Below, one piece after another: positions 25,750 through 37,367 of a DNA stretch of 64,000 nucleotides. How positions within the stretch are numbered: position 1 is the first letter of the stretch; each line of letters begins with the position of its first letter. The DNA is taken from NCBI GenBank assembly GCA_028023455.1, contig JAQFVV010006551.1, forward strand, positions 355,001 to 419,000, read 5' to 3'. The position numbers and the translations under genes were made by a program. The notes beneath the pieces are model-generated. The model was not told the DNA's origin and did not search any database. It was given only the letters and a program-made list of their open reading frames with translations. The DNA is from Epiperipatus broadwayi. Taxonomy: Eukaryota; Onychophora; Udeonychophora; Euonychophora; Peripatidae.

Positions 25750-26656
25750 TCAGAATGATTCCAAATCACTTTCATTTCTAATTAAAACACGAGGAGAATT
25801 ATAATCTTTTCTCACATACACTGATCCATTATGAATGAATGCAAAACCTTGACCAGAACGTAACTTCTGTTTCGCCAACCATAAAAGCCTTCTATTGAAT
25901 GGAGTCAAACACTGATTAATATAAATACGTTTGTTATTATTAACCCCAGGCAAAATTTGAGAAACTGTTAAAACAGATTTTTTTTTTATTAAAAACTGTA
26001 TGGCAGAATTTCGTGATTTAAAATGAGCTACAACAAAACCTGGAGCTCCTGATTTATTTTTGTACGAAAAACATTTTCCAAATCTATAGCGACATCTGAA
26101 ACACCGAGCTTGTCCGCTACGTTAGTTAAAATTAACGGCAAATTTTCATTTTCTTGAAAAAGGCAAACCCTGTATTTCAACTTCATGATCCAGATTAAAT
26201 CGTTCCATAGAATGTAATTTATCTTTCAATAACAAAATCTCATTCTCATTTGAAGTACAAGAATTAGAAAGACGAATTATTTCTTGATTATTCTGATCCA
26301 CATTTTCACGCAAAGAAATAACTTCTGTCCGCAAATTAGCAACTGCTTGAGATAACTCTGAAATTGTGTTGTGAATCACCGGCAATAATTTTAATTTATC
26401 CAAAATTTCCTCCAAAATTAAATCAGGTGAATTTTTAGCAGTCATAGATGAATCCAAAACATCACTAGCCTTAGAAAAACTAACTCTACAAGCAGCACAC
26501 CTCCATTCTTGCTTCTTTTTTATAGACATTCTTTGGTAAGTAGTATCACTCAACGATGCACATGCAAAGTGCATACCGGACGTACAACCAAAGCAGGATA
26601 CGAAATTACCCATTTTTTGGTAAAAGTTCTTTACAAATAGAACATGAATCCATCAT
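25750..26656 (-). pseudogene. LINE ORF1 (PHD finger, coiled coil), frameshifted
   Basis: ORF1 proteins of this type bind the element RNA and act as nucleic-acid chaperones. Reading starts at ATGs near 26656/26653 (MDSCSIC) and shifts frame in an A-run before MGNFVSCFGCTSGMHFAC (from 26613). Together these supply the Cys/His pattern of a PHD finger (C-x2-C, CFGC, H-x2-C, CAAC). A coiled coil follows (about residues 80-140 of the 26613 frame, ending EVEIQGLPF). After further frameshifts the C-terminal part reads NRRLLWLAKQKL and VYVRKDYNSPRVLI, typical of the ORF1 C-terminal domain in arthropod Jockey/CR1-like LINEs. It ends at 25750, just before ORF2 starts at 25737. Confidence 0.85.
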
Positions 26657-26713
26657 TAAAAATTTTAAAAATCAAGAACAAGTAAACACGTCTTTACACT
26701 AGAAAACTGGAAG

Positions 26714-26742
26714 TAATAATAATAATAATAATAATAATAATA
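26714..26742. repeat. (AAT)n microsatellite at LINE 5' end
   Basis: A perfect TAA/AAT run immediately beyond the 5' end of the LINE. The same triplet follows the LINE 3' end at 22693-22722. Confidence 0.9.
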
Positions 26743-26745
26743 TAA

Positions 26746-26891
26746 AAATACTACAACTGAGATTAAATGTATTAAATGAAAATAAGTAGATTGAGTATAC
26801 TTTCAATTCATGTGTGATGCACACATGTTGAAAGTATACTCAACCTACTTATTTTCATTAAACATATTTAAACTCTTATGTAGTATTTTCA
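26746..26891. repeat. Foldback, about 145 bp
   Basis: The arms 'aaatactacaac...gtatactttcaa' and 'ttgaaagtatactcaac...gtagtatttt' are near-perfect reverse complements around a centre at about 26816 (catgtgtgatgcacacatg). No coding capacity. It is the first of three adjacent inverted repeats. Confidence 0.85.
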
Positions 26892-26929
26892 TAATATATA
26901 GATATATGTATATATTGATTGGAGAGAAA

Positions 26930-27146
26930 GGATTTCCACATTTAATATATACACTACTGATTTTATAATAGCTAAACAATGTATCGGTGAGTACTGTGGA
27001 TACTCTCAAATTCAAATCCAAGATAGAGAAGTTCTTATCTTTTCAAAAGATTATATTTTGTGTCTGAGAATATCCTCAGTACTCAACATGACATCGTTGT
27101 GCTATTATTATATCAGCACAGCTCAGATATTAAAAGTGGAAATCCT
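26930..27146. repeat. Foldback, about 215 bp, diverged
   Basis: The left arm begins ggatttccacatttaatat and contains gattttataatagc. The right arm contains gctattattatatcagc and ends aaaagtggaaatcc. Inner parts also pair (gtactgtggatactctca against tgagaatatcctcagtact). The arms have drifted more than in the 26746 foldback, so this one is older. Confidence 0.75.
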
Positions 27147-27309
27147 TTTTTTTTTAATTACATATGATCTCTATACTTAATAAATAAAATTGAATACTAT
27201 ATATGCATATGTACATATGTAAATTAAATAAAATATCCTTTAAAATTAATTATTTTAATAATAATAAAACAATAAAGTGTTGTCAGTGGAAATAAATAAT
27301 ACAAAAAAT

Positions 27310-27566
27310 TTATTCCAAAATGCACAAGTATTTTAAAATATTTTTATAACCTTCTTCAATAGGATACTGTTTAAATTTAGTTGCAGTAAAGGTCATCATA
27401 TTATATCCACACATTTTAAAATTCATACTTTGTCCACTAATTAAAGAGTTTTTATTTCTACTAATCAAAATTTGACATTTCATTTTTCTTTTATTACTAT
27501 CTATTTCCTCATCAAGAAATTTAGTATTTTCCAAGTTGAAATTGAAAGTAAACTCATATGTTTTGT
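27310..27566 (-). CDS. Possible terminal exon, unknown product
   Basis: A minus-strand open frame of about 85 codons follows a good 3' splice site (TTATTTTCTTGATCTAG ending at 27567) and ends in TAA at 27310. The protein is mixed and globular-looking (KCQILISRNKNSLISG, NFKMCGYNMMTFTATKF, GYKNILKYLCILE) rather than low complexity. The exon would begin with two bases of a split codon, so its upstream partner must end in phase 1. It is not a repeat shared with the rest of the window. I do not recognise a family, and chance is a real alternative. Confidence 0.3.
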
Positions 27567-27801
27567 CTAGATCAAGAAAATAAATACTGTCATTAAATTA
27601 TTATTATTCTTATTTTTTATGCATTTATATAACAATTGATGCTCTTTTAACCATAAGTCAGAACTAAACCTCTATTTATCTATATATAAGCCATGCATTT
27701 ATATGTAATTTGATATACAATATTAATTTTTGTTTCAAGGATATATACATTTTTTAATTATGCATCAATCGATTAATGTTAGGTAAAATATAAAATGGAG
27801 C

Positions 27802-28390
27802 ATTGAAATAAATTGAGATACTGCCAAATCTTTAGCACACATTATAATACTTATCCGGCAGCCAATCAAATGCCATAATCGCTGTCCAAATGACATCCAA
27901 ACCTAAACACACAACAAAGATTTTATGAGAAAAGGGTACCACACCCTTTTCTATACTTTTCTTTCTATATATCTAAGCCAGTCATAAGTATTTAGGTCTG
28001 AAAGCTTGAAGCTTTAAATATCTTCACAATTAACTCATTGAGTCTAAATCATAAACATACAATGTGAAAATCCTATGATTTACTATGAAGTAGTTTTTAG
28101 AATACATAACAAGCAGCAAAGTATGTAAAATATTTTAATTTGCAAAGTGCAGATAGTTGAAAAATTGATTTTTAAAGCTTCAAGCTTTCAGACTTAAATA
28201 CTTATGACTGGCTTAGATATATAAAAAGAAAAGTAGAGAAAAGGGTGTGGGCACTCTTTTCTCATAAAATCTTTGTTATGTGTTTAGGTTTGGATGTTGT
28301 TTGGACAGCTATTATGACATTTGATTGGCTGTCAGATAAGTATTATAATGAGCACTAGAGATTTGGCTGTATCTCAATTTATTTCAATTT
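27802..28390. repeat. Foldback, about 590 bp with about 135-base loop
   Basis: The left arm (27802-28020) and right arm (28165-28390) are reverse complements. Examples are 'ttatgagaaaagggtacc' near 27923 against 'tcttttctcataaaatc' near 28255, and 'aagccagtcataagtattta' near 27973 against 'taaatacttatgactggctt' near 28196. Within the loop, 'tgcaaagtgcagatagttga' near 28142 is itself inverted just outside the right arm ('tcaactatctgcacttcgca', about 28392), so the structure is nested. There is no ORF. Confidence 0.85.
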
Positions 28391-28555
28391 TCAACTATCT
28401 GCACTTCGCAAATTAAAATATTATTTAAAATGGAGCATTATAAAACTGCCTATATATTTTTTAATAGATTTAGTTCGATCATTTGAAAAATATAGGAAAG
28501 ATATCCATTATTTATCATTAAATTATTGCTGTTTGAATTTAATACACACATATAG

Positions 28556-31011
28556 TGAAGCTATACATATATACACATGGAATATATATATGTTTGCTTC
28601 ACCATTCACTGTGGTTTAACTAAAGACCCTGAGTTCAACCACAATGAATGTAGACTAAATTTAAAGTAGGAAAAAATTTACAGAATGTTCTTTTAATTTT
28701 AGAAAATAAAATGAAACAATTTTATTTTAGATAAAGAAATAAAAATTTCTAGAACTCATTAGAGAAAAAGATTAATTAGATAAAAAAATAATTGATTTCA
28801 AAACACTGTAATTAAAATTAAGATAGAGAACAATGGAGATTGGAATGCAAGATGGCCAACAACTTGGGTAGATAGAGAGAGAACAGTTTAGTTTCTGCAT
28901 TGGCCTTTGCCTAAGTCAGTTCAACCACTAAGACAGAAAAATAACACAAGATATTTTTAGTGAAGAAGAAATATATTTAACTGGTCGGTAAAGGTTCACA
29001 CAAATAAGAGATAGTAGATCCCTGCTGTGGAGTTTACAACCATAAACAGTCAAGGAAACTTAAAAGAATTTTTCAGGTGTTATAATGGAAATGGCCGAGT
29101 AGACTCTTCTCTCTCTCTCTCATCGGTTTTCCTGTTTTTGCTGGAGCTGGAAAAGTATAATATCATAATGTAGACTTGGTGATAAAATATTTATTGCCTA
29201 ACTGAATGCCTGCTGCCAGTCATGGATAATGAAGGACTAAAAATCAAAATAAGCCATTGTGTAATGCACTGGAATCTCCATAAGATTATCTAGCTAAAGA
29301 CGTATGCATTTCAAATTACCGGTAATATAAATTTTTGTACTAGTATTTGATTTATTTTAAAATATTATCAACAACAAAAAAGTATACATACATTTAGTTC
29401 TCTTATTTATATATATGTGTGTGTGTGATTAATTAGTTTTAAAGCGTTTTATTAAAAAAGCAGAATAATAAAACATTCTGTCATTTGTTCTTTTTTTTTA
29501 TACAAGGTATTTTACCTCAGCAGAAGTGCAAAAGTCATTCAAAATAGATTAATGTTTTTTTTTTGTTTTTTTTTTTTTGTTAAAAAGGGAAATCAGTAGA
29601 TCATTCTTAATTCAGTTTATTTAAGGAAAAAGCAAAATAATTGAAACTAAACTTAGTTTATAGTTTTTTTTTGTTTGTTTTGATTTCACATTTTGCTTTT
29701 TTCAATCCGAATTGGAGTTGCATATGCAGATATATGTAGTCAATTAATTGGGGTGAAGTGATTTGAAATAATATGTATATTTAAGTAAGAGAGCGAGTGT
29801 TTACATAATCAAGAAATGTTAAAGAAGTTTCATTAACAGAGGTGGGTAGAGTTGGTTAAATAGAGTTCTCGTATCCTTTTTTTTATATTAAGCCACTAGT
29901 AAACATATATATCTAAACGATTATGTAAAGATCGATAATGTAAGGGGATTTCTTTTTAATCTAAATTTTTACCTCAGTTTTGTGAGAGCTTTGTGTCATG
30001 AGAATTTAGATATTAGTATTTAATTTCAGGCTTGATTGTTTTTTTAAAACGGATTATTATTCCATCTCAATCTTTCGTGTGTTACTTGGGGAGTCAGAAA
30101 TATCATTTATAAATTGTGTCTTATTTCAATCTCCATATTGGTGGGCTCATCTCACAGATGTCACCAGATAATTCAGGAAATCGTTATACGTCAACTTATT
30201 AGTGACTGGACATAAGCGTTATGCTCCATTTTTTAACTCGGATCACGCTCTGTAAAGGAGTTCCTTCCCACCCTACTATGGTTTAGGGCTGGAGTGCTAT
30301 TCAGTCTCATTTTGTTATACACTCCTCATAGAAAGAAATATCTCTGGAAAACTGCTTGCCAAGAAAAGGGAGAAAGACACCATATCCCTGAGTAATACAT
30401 TTAGTTAATACATTTGTTTTATTAAGCCTGCCTATTTTCTAATGCTCAAAGCACTACGCAGAAACTGGTAAAAAGGGGGTTCAAATTTAAGTTAAGGCTA
30501 TGTTTTTGTTATAGCTCCAAGAACATCTATTTAATGAGTAATTTGTTGTTTTTTAATTTTTCTTTCTTTCTCTGCCACTTCTGAATGGTCCCTTTTACTC
30601 TCTCTCTCTTAAAGTAAATATAATACAATTTTGTGAACTGAACCAATGTTTACTGCCTATATATACCTATTGTCAGTCCATTGATGCTTTTGGGTAGACC
30701 AAGAAGTCAATGACTGCCTCATTAGATAGTGATTTTGTATTTTTCTTTGTGTATATAATAAACTTTAATTCTTTTGTGAACAATAAATCTGCTTTATTTT
30801 AATACATTCACATACCACTTATTCTTATTTGTAAATTCCTCCTTTGAGTCTTAATCTCTCCTTGACTACCAGGCATATATTGAGAAGAAATTCTAGTGAG
30901 GTTATGGAGAGTAAGTCACTTAGTGGCAATCTGGAGGAGTAGGTGAGGTTCAAACCCCTCAACCTCCACCTCTATATTGGGTTAAAGCAGCTCTACTTTT
31001 CATACCGTTCA
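28556..31011 (+). repeat. 5' LTR
   Basis: It begins TGAAGCTATACATATATA and ends near CATACCGTTCA; the other LTR ends CCGTTACA. It shares nearly its entire length with 37368-39797, for example 'ttcaccattcactgtggttt' and 'gagttccttcccaccctact'. Near the 3' end a tRNA-like pair of boxes occurs (TAGTGGCAATCTGG at 30921, GGTTCAAACCCC at 30948), which is cleaner in the 3' LTR. A CAAGATGGCCAAC motif near 28849 resembles a YY1 site. Promoter positions cannot be fixed by eye. Confidence 0.85.
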
Positions 31012-31028
31012 ATTTTTTTTGCATAATC

Positions 31029-31046
31029 TGGCACCCAACATGGGGC
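31029..31046 (+). promoter_or_regulatory. Primer binding site, tRNA-Lys type
   Basis: The 18 bases TGGCACCCAACATGGGGC match the 3' end of tRNA-Lys(1,2) (canonical site TGGCGCCCAACGTGGGGC) except at two positions. Both differences are the G of a CpG changed to A, as expected from decay of methylated CpG. The site lies 17 bases after the 5' LTR. Confidence 0.8.
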
Positions 31047-31610
31047 TTTACTTCAGAGATAGACCCTGAGAGGGGAATAGGGAAAATTGATGATGATGAA
31101 ATTTTTTCCCCCATTTTTTGTGATATGTGAAATGACAAAAGTGTGGATATATATATTTTTTTCATTGCACTTTCTGCTCTCTCTGGAAATTTTTTTTTGT
31201 TGTGGTTTATATATAAATGCACATGTGTTGAAACCAACCAAAACACTGGTTAAAATAATGATTGTAGAAATATATACTAATACTTGTTTTTTTTGTTTTT
31301 CTTGGTGGTGTGAGGGGACAGAGTGATTGTTGTGGAGCAGAACAAAGGGGATCAAGTCGGAAAAAAATTTTATGCTGATTTTAATATTCATTACAATATA
31401 GACATAGACATAATAAAGTACTAAGTACATTTGATGGACATACATGCTGGCATCTGGAAGAAAGAAACTGGTCAGGCAAACATATTTCAAGAAAACTAGC
31501 ATACCAGGTTCAGCAATAGCAAGGAGATTGGGAGAGAGAGCGACATTAAACCAAAAACACTTCAAGAAAAACTCAAAAAATTTTTTTCTCTTTTATTTTT
31601 TTTTCAAAAT

Positions 31611-31849
31611 ATGAATAATACACAAGAAGAAATCTGTGATGTCACACTAGATGACATAAATCAGCTGTCAGAGAGTATGGTCCAAGACCAAACCCCAAGA
31701 ATTAGGGATAGTATATGAACACACCAGACATTAAAGGTATGGAACTGCTGTTTCAAATGATCAAAGACTTGGGAGTAAGAATGGAGAAAATAGAGAAACA
31801 AATGGAACAACAGAGAGCAGAAAGGACAGAAGTTGTGCACCATTTGTAA
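31611..31849 (+). pseudogene. gag N-terminal fragment, frameshifted
   Basis: An ATG at 31611 opens an acidic 35-codon frame (MNNTQEEICDVTLDDINQLS) that stops at 31716. The next frame, from 31739, reads MELLFQMIKDLGVRMEKIEKQ and continues to VVHHL and a TAA at about 31847. An acidic N-terminus followed by a short amphipathic coiled coil is usual for the start of a gag protein. The position 0.6 kb after the primer binding site agrees. The capsid domain is missing. Calling it gag rests mainly on position. Confidence 0.5.
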
Positions 31850-34800
31850 TGGGATGGGGGTAGAAAAAAGTGGAAGAAATGAAGTAAAATAAGTGAATTT
31901 GGGTTGATGGAATATCATCATCAACCCCAGTAAAATTGAATTAAATATTTACAAACAGTATAATAAAGGTAAAATATATTTAAGGGAACCTGAGATTATA
32001 AAATCTTTGAGAACATTGTGAGATCAGCCAGGTACTAAAGTAACTATACATAATTAAATATCAAACAGCATTATAAATTAATATCAGTATAAGTAAATAC
32101 TCAAGAGAAATAACCATCCATCATCATCATTGATGGGAATAAAAAAATCAGTACAATAAAAAATGAGAATAAAATCAACAGACTATCTTGTGGCTGGATT
32201 TGAACAATAAAAAATGTAAATCAACAGTCAACATTGTGACTGGATTAGAAATGGGTCTTCTGTAGACCAGGCTAACTATTGAGCCTTTGCCAGCTTGGGC
32301 AATTATATACACATAACTTGGATGCACCAGCTTAGAGCCCATCCATTAAAATACACAATAATCAGGAATCAAAACAATAATACTGGGACATTAAAACATG
32401 CTGATCATCATCAATGCTCAGACCATCTGTAGTGGCCAACTATAAACATAAATTTTTAATAAGGCTAAAGTAAAATAAAAGATAATAGTGCATGGGCTTT
32501 GAAGAGTATAATCTTATGCACCAACCAGAATGATGATTAATCATCACTGGATGCCCAAAGCACTAAGTACACATCTCCATTTATCTGTGCACCAATCTAG
32601 CTCAGAGAACACAAGATCTATTACTGTATGTGACCAAGAGATGATGAAAACAATTTTTAACAATTAAATACAAGTTTATTAATAACAAAAAAAAAGGTCG
32701 TATAAGGGTTCCGATTTTGAAAAGTATACAATAATAAAAGTCATTACACTGTAATTTATACATTACTACAAAATTCAAGTTATTACATTAACTGCATTAT
32801 TTCTTAATTAGTTTCTATAAACACATATATATCTGTACACAGATGTGTGTTTATCATATATGATGAAGACATTTCAATTAAACATAAAATAATTATTACA
32901 TTTGTGATTTACATTATTGCTATTGAAAATTTGAATTGTTACATGGATTTACATAATTAGTATTCAAAATTCAAATTCTTACTATGATTTACATATATAT
33001 GCGCACAGACATGCCATTTATAATATACAATTAATATTCACTAACAAAAGAAATGATTATAATTTTACATATATCTTATAATTGACAAGCATTGGTATCT
33101 GCAATACAATTGACAGATAAACACATGCATACATGTGTGTGATTTCTGAACATATTTAATTTTTACATAAAAATTATACATGATTAAGCTTTTAAATTAT
33201 GTTTTAAATAATACAAATACTTATGCTAGGTTTACTACAACATGTACATAGAATTGCACAGATTATTAGCAAATTTAATTTTGTCAAACAATAAATAACA
33301 ATACTTTTATAATTAATAATTTCATAAAATTTACAAACTTGTTATGACAATAAAAGTTATTTTCACAATTATTCATTGTTGAAAATATATAAATTGCTTT
33401 TCTTATTTTATTGTAAGTTCCACTCTTTATCGATTAGTTTTTTAAAAAAATAAATACTATCAATTTTTTTTCTTTTAAAACAAAGTTATTTGCTTGTTTG
33501 TTTCACTTTTAAAATGTCTCTTTTTCTCTTTTTAATAAACGAAAGATAATATCGTTTTATAGAATCCAAAAAATATATAAGTTTTAAAATGTCTTTCTGC
33601 TTGATTAGTTAATGCTGATGAAGTAGGCAAGGTTAGATAGTAAAAGTAAATATGTGAACTGCAGTTCCCCATGCCATGATAAGCAGAGATCCAAGCTGGA
33701 TTATCAGTACACAAAGCTCCATGATGTTGTGAGAAAATACCTCATTTTTAAGCACTACCCCTTCTAAGTACTTAGACAGATCATCCTCAAAGAGTAGTAT
33801 CCAGAAAAAAATAATAAAAGGCATTGCACCAACACTGCTCATCTCTGTGAGACTTAGGGATATAGATGAGATCTATTCATGAGACCCAGGCCTAATTACA
33901 CACTGCTGTACTACTCTGGGAGCACAATATCTAGGTCTAGACAGTGCCGAGCATATACTTTGGAGCATCATGAACACTCTGCATCCAAAGAGGCCTGTTC
34001 AACTATACACCCACCATAAGCATAAAAAGTACAAATTCACACATCACTTTCAAAATGTAATTTTACATACGTGTGTGCACATACTGATGTTTACATCATA
34101 TTTTAACTTAACAACAATAATATTATATTTTCATTATTAAATTCTTTGGAAAATATGCACACATTTTATATATATACATGTGTGTATAAACAAAATATAG
34201 ATATACTGTAATTTAAAATTAGTTTCAATTTGTAAGTTCTCCTTTTTTTTAAAAAAAAAAAGTATAGTCAATTTTTGACAGGTGTCTGTTGATTAATTAT
34301 CAATGTTTTTTAAATTAAATTATTGAATCATCAATTTTTTACTCTTTTTTTAATATAAATTTTTTTAAAAATAATGTCCAAGAGGATTATTGTTCAAAAA
34401 CGTCTCTTTTGCCTTCAAAATCAGATGGTCAATGAATTATTCTTGTCTCTTAATTATAATTCAAGCAAAATTACTTTATATTTTTTTAAAATATATAGAT
34501 TTTTAACTGACTTAAAAATAATATTGTTCTATATATGTCTATTTTTATATGACTTATTTTAAAATAACTCACCAGCTATATATATGTTTATCCATGCATT
34601 TCTGCATATATCTGATGCAGCAGGAAGATTTTTTCCTAGTGAGTTTGGTTTTAGTGATTGTCATTATCAGGTAAAAGTATATAATTCAGGTAATTTGTTG
34701 GCATACCATGAGATTCCTTTTGTAGTCCAGGCAATTGTCAAGCTGTCTCTTCCACATTTCAGGCTATGAATTTCAAACTCCTGCTAAGGAAAACAGTGTA

Positions 34801-36303
34801 ATATCTTGCTCTCAGCTATGCCAGTTTATGGTAGCCATCCTGAAAATTCTATGGTCAGCTAAAACCAACTACTGCACTTCATCAAGTTGCAACAAAATAT
34901 TGTAACCAACTCTGCAGCTGACCTGTTCTTTTCAAAATCACTATCCAGACTGACTGATATTTTTTATCAGCCCTTTTTATAAAATCATCTGAGGTGTTAT
35001 AACAACACCTTGATTAAAAACAGAATTTTATGTTTTTTTCTCTAATCCCTTGGAATGTATATACATGTTTTTACTTAGGGGATTTTTAATAGATAAAAAA
35101 TTTGTTTAATTAATTAAAAAAATTTCAAAAATAAGTATGGTGTTTTTACATTTCAAAATCAAAATAATACAATATTTATATTTATTCAGACCTTTTAAAA
35201 GTTTAATTTATAAAACAATATTTTAAATCAGAGTTATTATTTATTTATTTCTCTTTCAGTAAATGTAGAAAATCTCTACTATAATTTTTGTCTGTGTTTA
35301 TTTCTACTTTTCCTTTACTTTATATATATACACACACACACTATATTATTATGGGGGTATCATGTAACCCAACCGGTTACATTGCCCTGGTCTGAGGGAA
35401 AAGGAAAATAGAAATGAAACACCTTTTTAACAATATTTACATAATTCACATATATAATGAAAACAAAGTTCATATCTAAAACTATGTACTCATCAATATC
35501 TTTAGAGATCTGACAGGCATTTGACAATTAACAAAGTGAATAGGATCTGCAATTTTGAGATAGATAAAGAATTCAACCACCAGACTGTAAGTACACAATG
35601 CACCATGAACACCAAGAGTGCTACCTCAAATGAGACACTATAAGCTACTACAACCCATGATAAAGATAATGCAAAATTATTGCAAAGCCTTCTTTCATGG
35701 AGAGCCTGGAAAATACAAAACTATGCCCTGCTTCTTTTGAGTCTTATGGGCTGGGGAATACAATCTATACCTTGCTCCTTTTCTTTGGAGACTTAGAGGC
35801 TGGAATCATGGCAGGACTATGTTAACTGCCCTATCATAAACACTATAAAGTACAAAAAATAGGTTGGAGCAAATAGTGGAGATACAACACCCTCAGAGCT
35901 GCATGAAAACATTGCATTCTCAAGTCAATGACAAAAATCTCCATCCATCATCAAAACTGAAAATACAGCTAAACAAACTTCTACAATCAAACACCAAAAC
36001 CAATCTTCAAAATCATTGATTTTTCTATTTAACTCCAAACATGAACCTCTTCAAACATACATGAAAAGTACTATTTTATAATTTATAATCATCATCCATA
36101 CTCTTGTCACATATTTCACAGTAATTTTTAATATTAATTCTGCATAAAATGCATATTTTTTTCTTTCTCAGTCATGATTTGAGATCAAATTAATAATTTT
36201 GAAGTGATGATCACCAGTAAGTGATCATCATCTGCAGTACATTGGGCAGCCATCTATAATGATTGCCACAGTTATGATAATCATCAGCCCTCAGTTAGGT
36301 AAC
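31850..36303. other. Internal region without recognisable retroviral domains
   Basis: In a complete element this space would hold capsid and protease N-terminus. Instead it is A+T-rich and non-coding. It contains a hairpin at 31901-31928, an imperfect tandem duplication at 32154-32250 (unit starting caataaaaaatg) and two or three moderate-complexity blocks (32240-32640, 33840-34030, 35500-35930) that look like other, unidentified repeats. The 15 bases accatttgtaatggg occur at both edges (about 31840 and 36303). This may mean a nested insertion with a duplicated target, or recombination between short repeats. Confidence 0.45.
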
Positions 36304-37121
36304 CATTTGTAATGGGCCAACCAAGTAGTTCTTGTCAAGGGTGAAGATGCTATTGTGGGATCATACCAGATGGAATTGAATTTAAACATTGTTACCAAAT
36401 ATGTATGCCACACATTTCAGACCATGCCGGTTTAACCCAGGATGTGCTGTTAGGATCAGACTTTTTTGAGAAGCATGACTCCCAAATAAACTATCGGGAT
36501 CAAACTTTTGAGTTTTATAATGAAAAAATGAATTTTGGTAACAATAATACACAGAGTACAACAAATGTAAGCTGTGTTCAAATAAACATACCATCAGCAG
36601 AGCAAAAAATCATAAACCAAAGTACTTGGAGTGCAAAAAAGCAATATACTCCACATCAGACTTTTAACAATTTCACAAATCAGTTTTATAATAAAAAAAT
36701 GGATTTTGGAAACAACAGACAACAGAGTACAAGAAATGAAAATGGTATTCTAGAAAAGATATCAGCAGAACAACAATTTACAAATAAAAGTGTAGGGAGA
36801 AATAAAGAGCAGGAAATGTCACATCATGCTTTTAAGCATTTCACAAACAACTTCACTACTCAGGGCACAGTGACAACACAAGCAAGAGCATAACATGTAG
36901 TAAAAAACCCAGTACATAATACAAGTGGCAAATGTCCAAGGCCACCCATAAGAAGAAAGAAACTAGAAGAAAATGCTTTCCTGTTAGAAAACAAAAAGGA
37001 AAGCCAGCTGTCATCTAACACAGGGGCATTAAAGCCATATCATGACCAGATAAATACTGAACAAAACAATGGAAATACTGGATCCCAGAGAGGAAGATCC
37101 ACCCATAAAAGGATCACATAA
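36304..37121 (+). pseudogene. Retroviral-type protease fragment plus tail
   Basis: The frame entering at 36304 gives VVLVKGEDAIVGSY. A frameshift just before 36405 then leads to HAGLTQDVLLGSDFFEKHD, the 'hydrophobic-(I/L)LG-DF---H' C-terminal motif of retropepsins. The catalytic Asp-Ser/Thr-Gly triad that should lie upstream is missing. After the protease the protein carries two diverged copies of a module (FYNEKMNFGNNNTQSTTN and FYNKKMDFGNNRQQSTRN), a TAA at 36891, and then in the same frame 75 codons (PRPPIRRKKLEEN and on) to TAA at 37119. The last part may be the end of pol. The reverse transcriptase and integrase that belong between are gone. Confidence 0.65.
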
Positions 37122-37367
37122 GCAAAGGGATAAAGAAAATACAATAGGAATGACAGACCGTAAAGAACAAATGGACTGTACACAGGAAAAGAGACAAACA
37201 ACATGATTATTTCTGATATTTTAACTTTGTTTGGATTTATAAAAATATTGCTTGTTTAATCTGGGTTTTATTTTTAAATTATATTTATAATCCCCACTGT
37301 ATCACTCTGCTCCACTCCACACCAAAGGTAACTAGGGTCATTTTTTTTTTAATGGGTTCTAGGAATA

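Larger units (their letters stand above)
22723..26713 (-). mobile_element. LINE (non-LTR retrotransposon, Jockey/CR1-like group), full-length but inactive
   Basis: On the minus strand the element runs from a 5' end near 26713 to a 3' end near 22723. ORF1 (PHD finger, coiled coil, conserved C-terminal domain) is followed after about 10 bases by ORF2 (apurinic-type endonuclease, reverse transcriptase). Both ends abut (ATT)n on the element's sense strand, at 26714-26742 and 22693-22722, so either the target was an ATT microsatellite or the repeat belongs to the element's tail and duplicated target. Several frameshifts, mostly in A or T runs, and one nonsense codon make it inactive. The domain order and APE-type endonuclease put it in the Jockey/CR1 part of the LINE tree; the exact clade needs a phylogeny. 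Confidence 0.92.

Noticed and set aside
31053-31565. 170-codon minus-strand frame with hydrophobic stretches
   Set aside because: It lies antisense to the retrotransposon leader just after the primer binding site; no domain, no splice or start support.
36382-36594. Minus-strand frame of 70 codons
   Set aside because: Antisense to the protease fragment, which has a recognisable motif.
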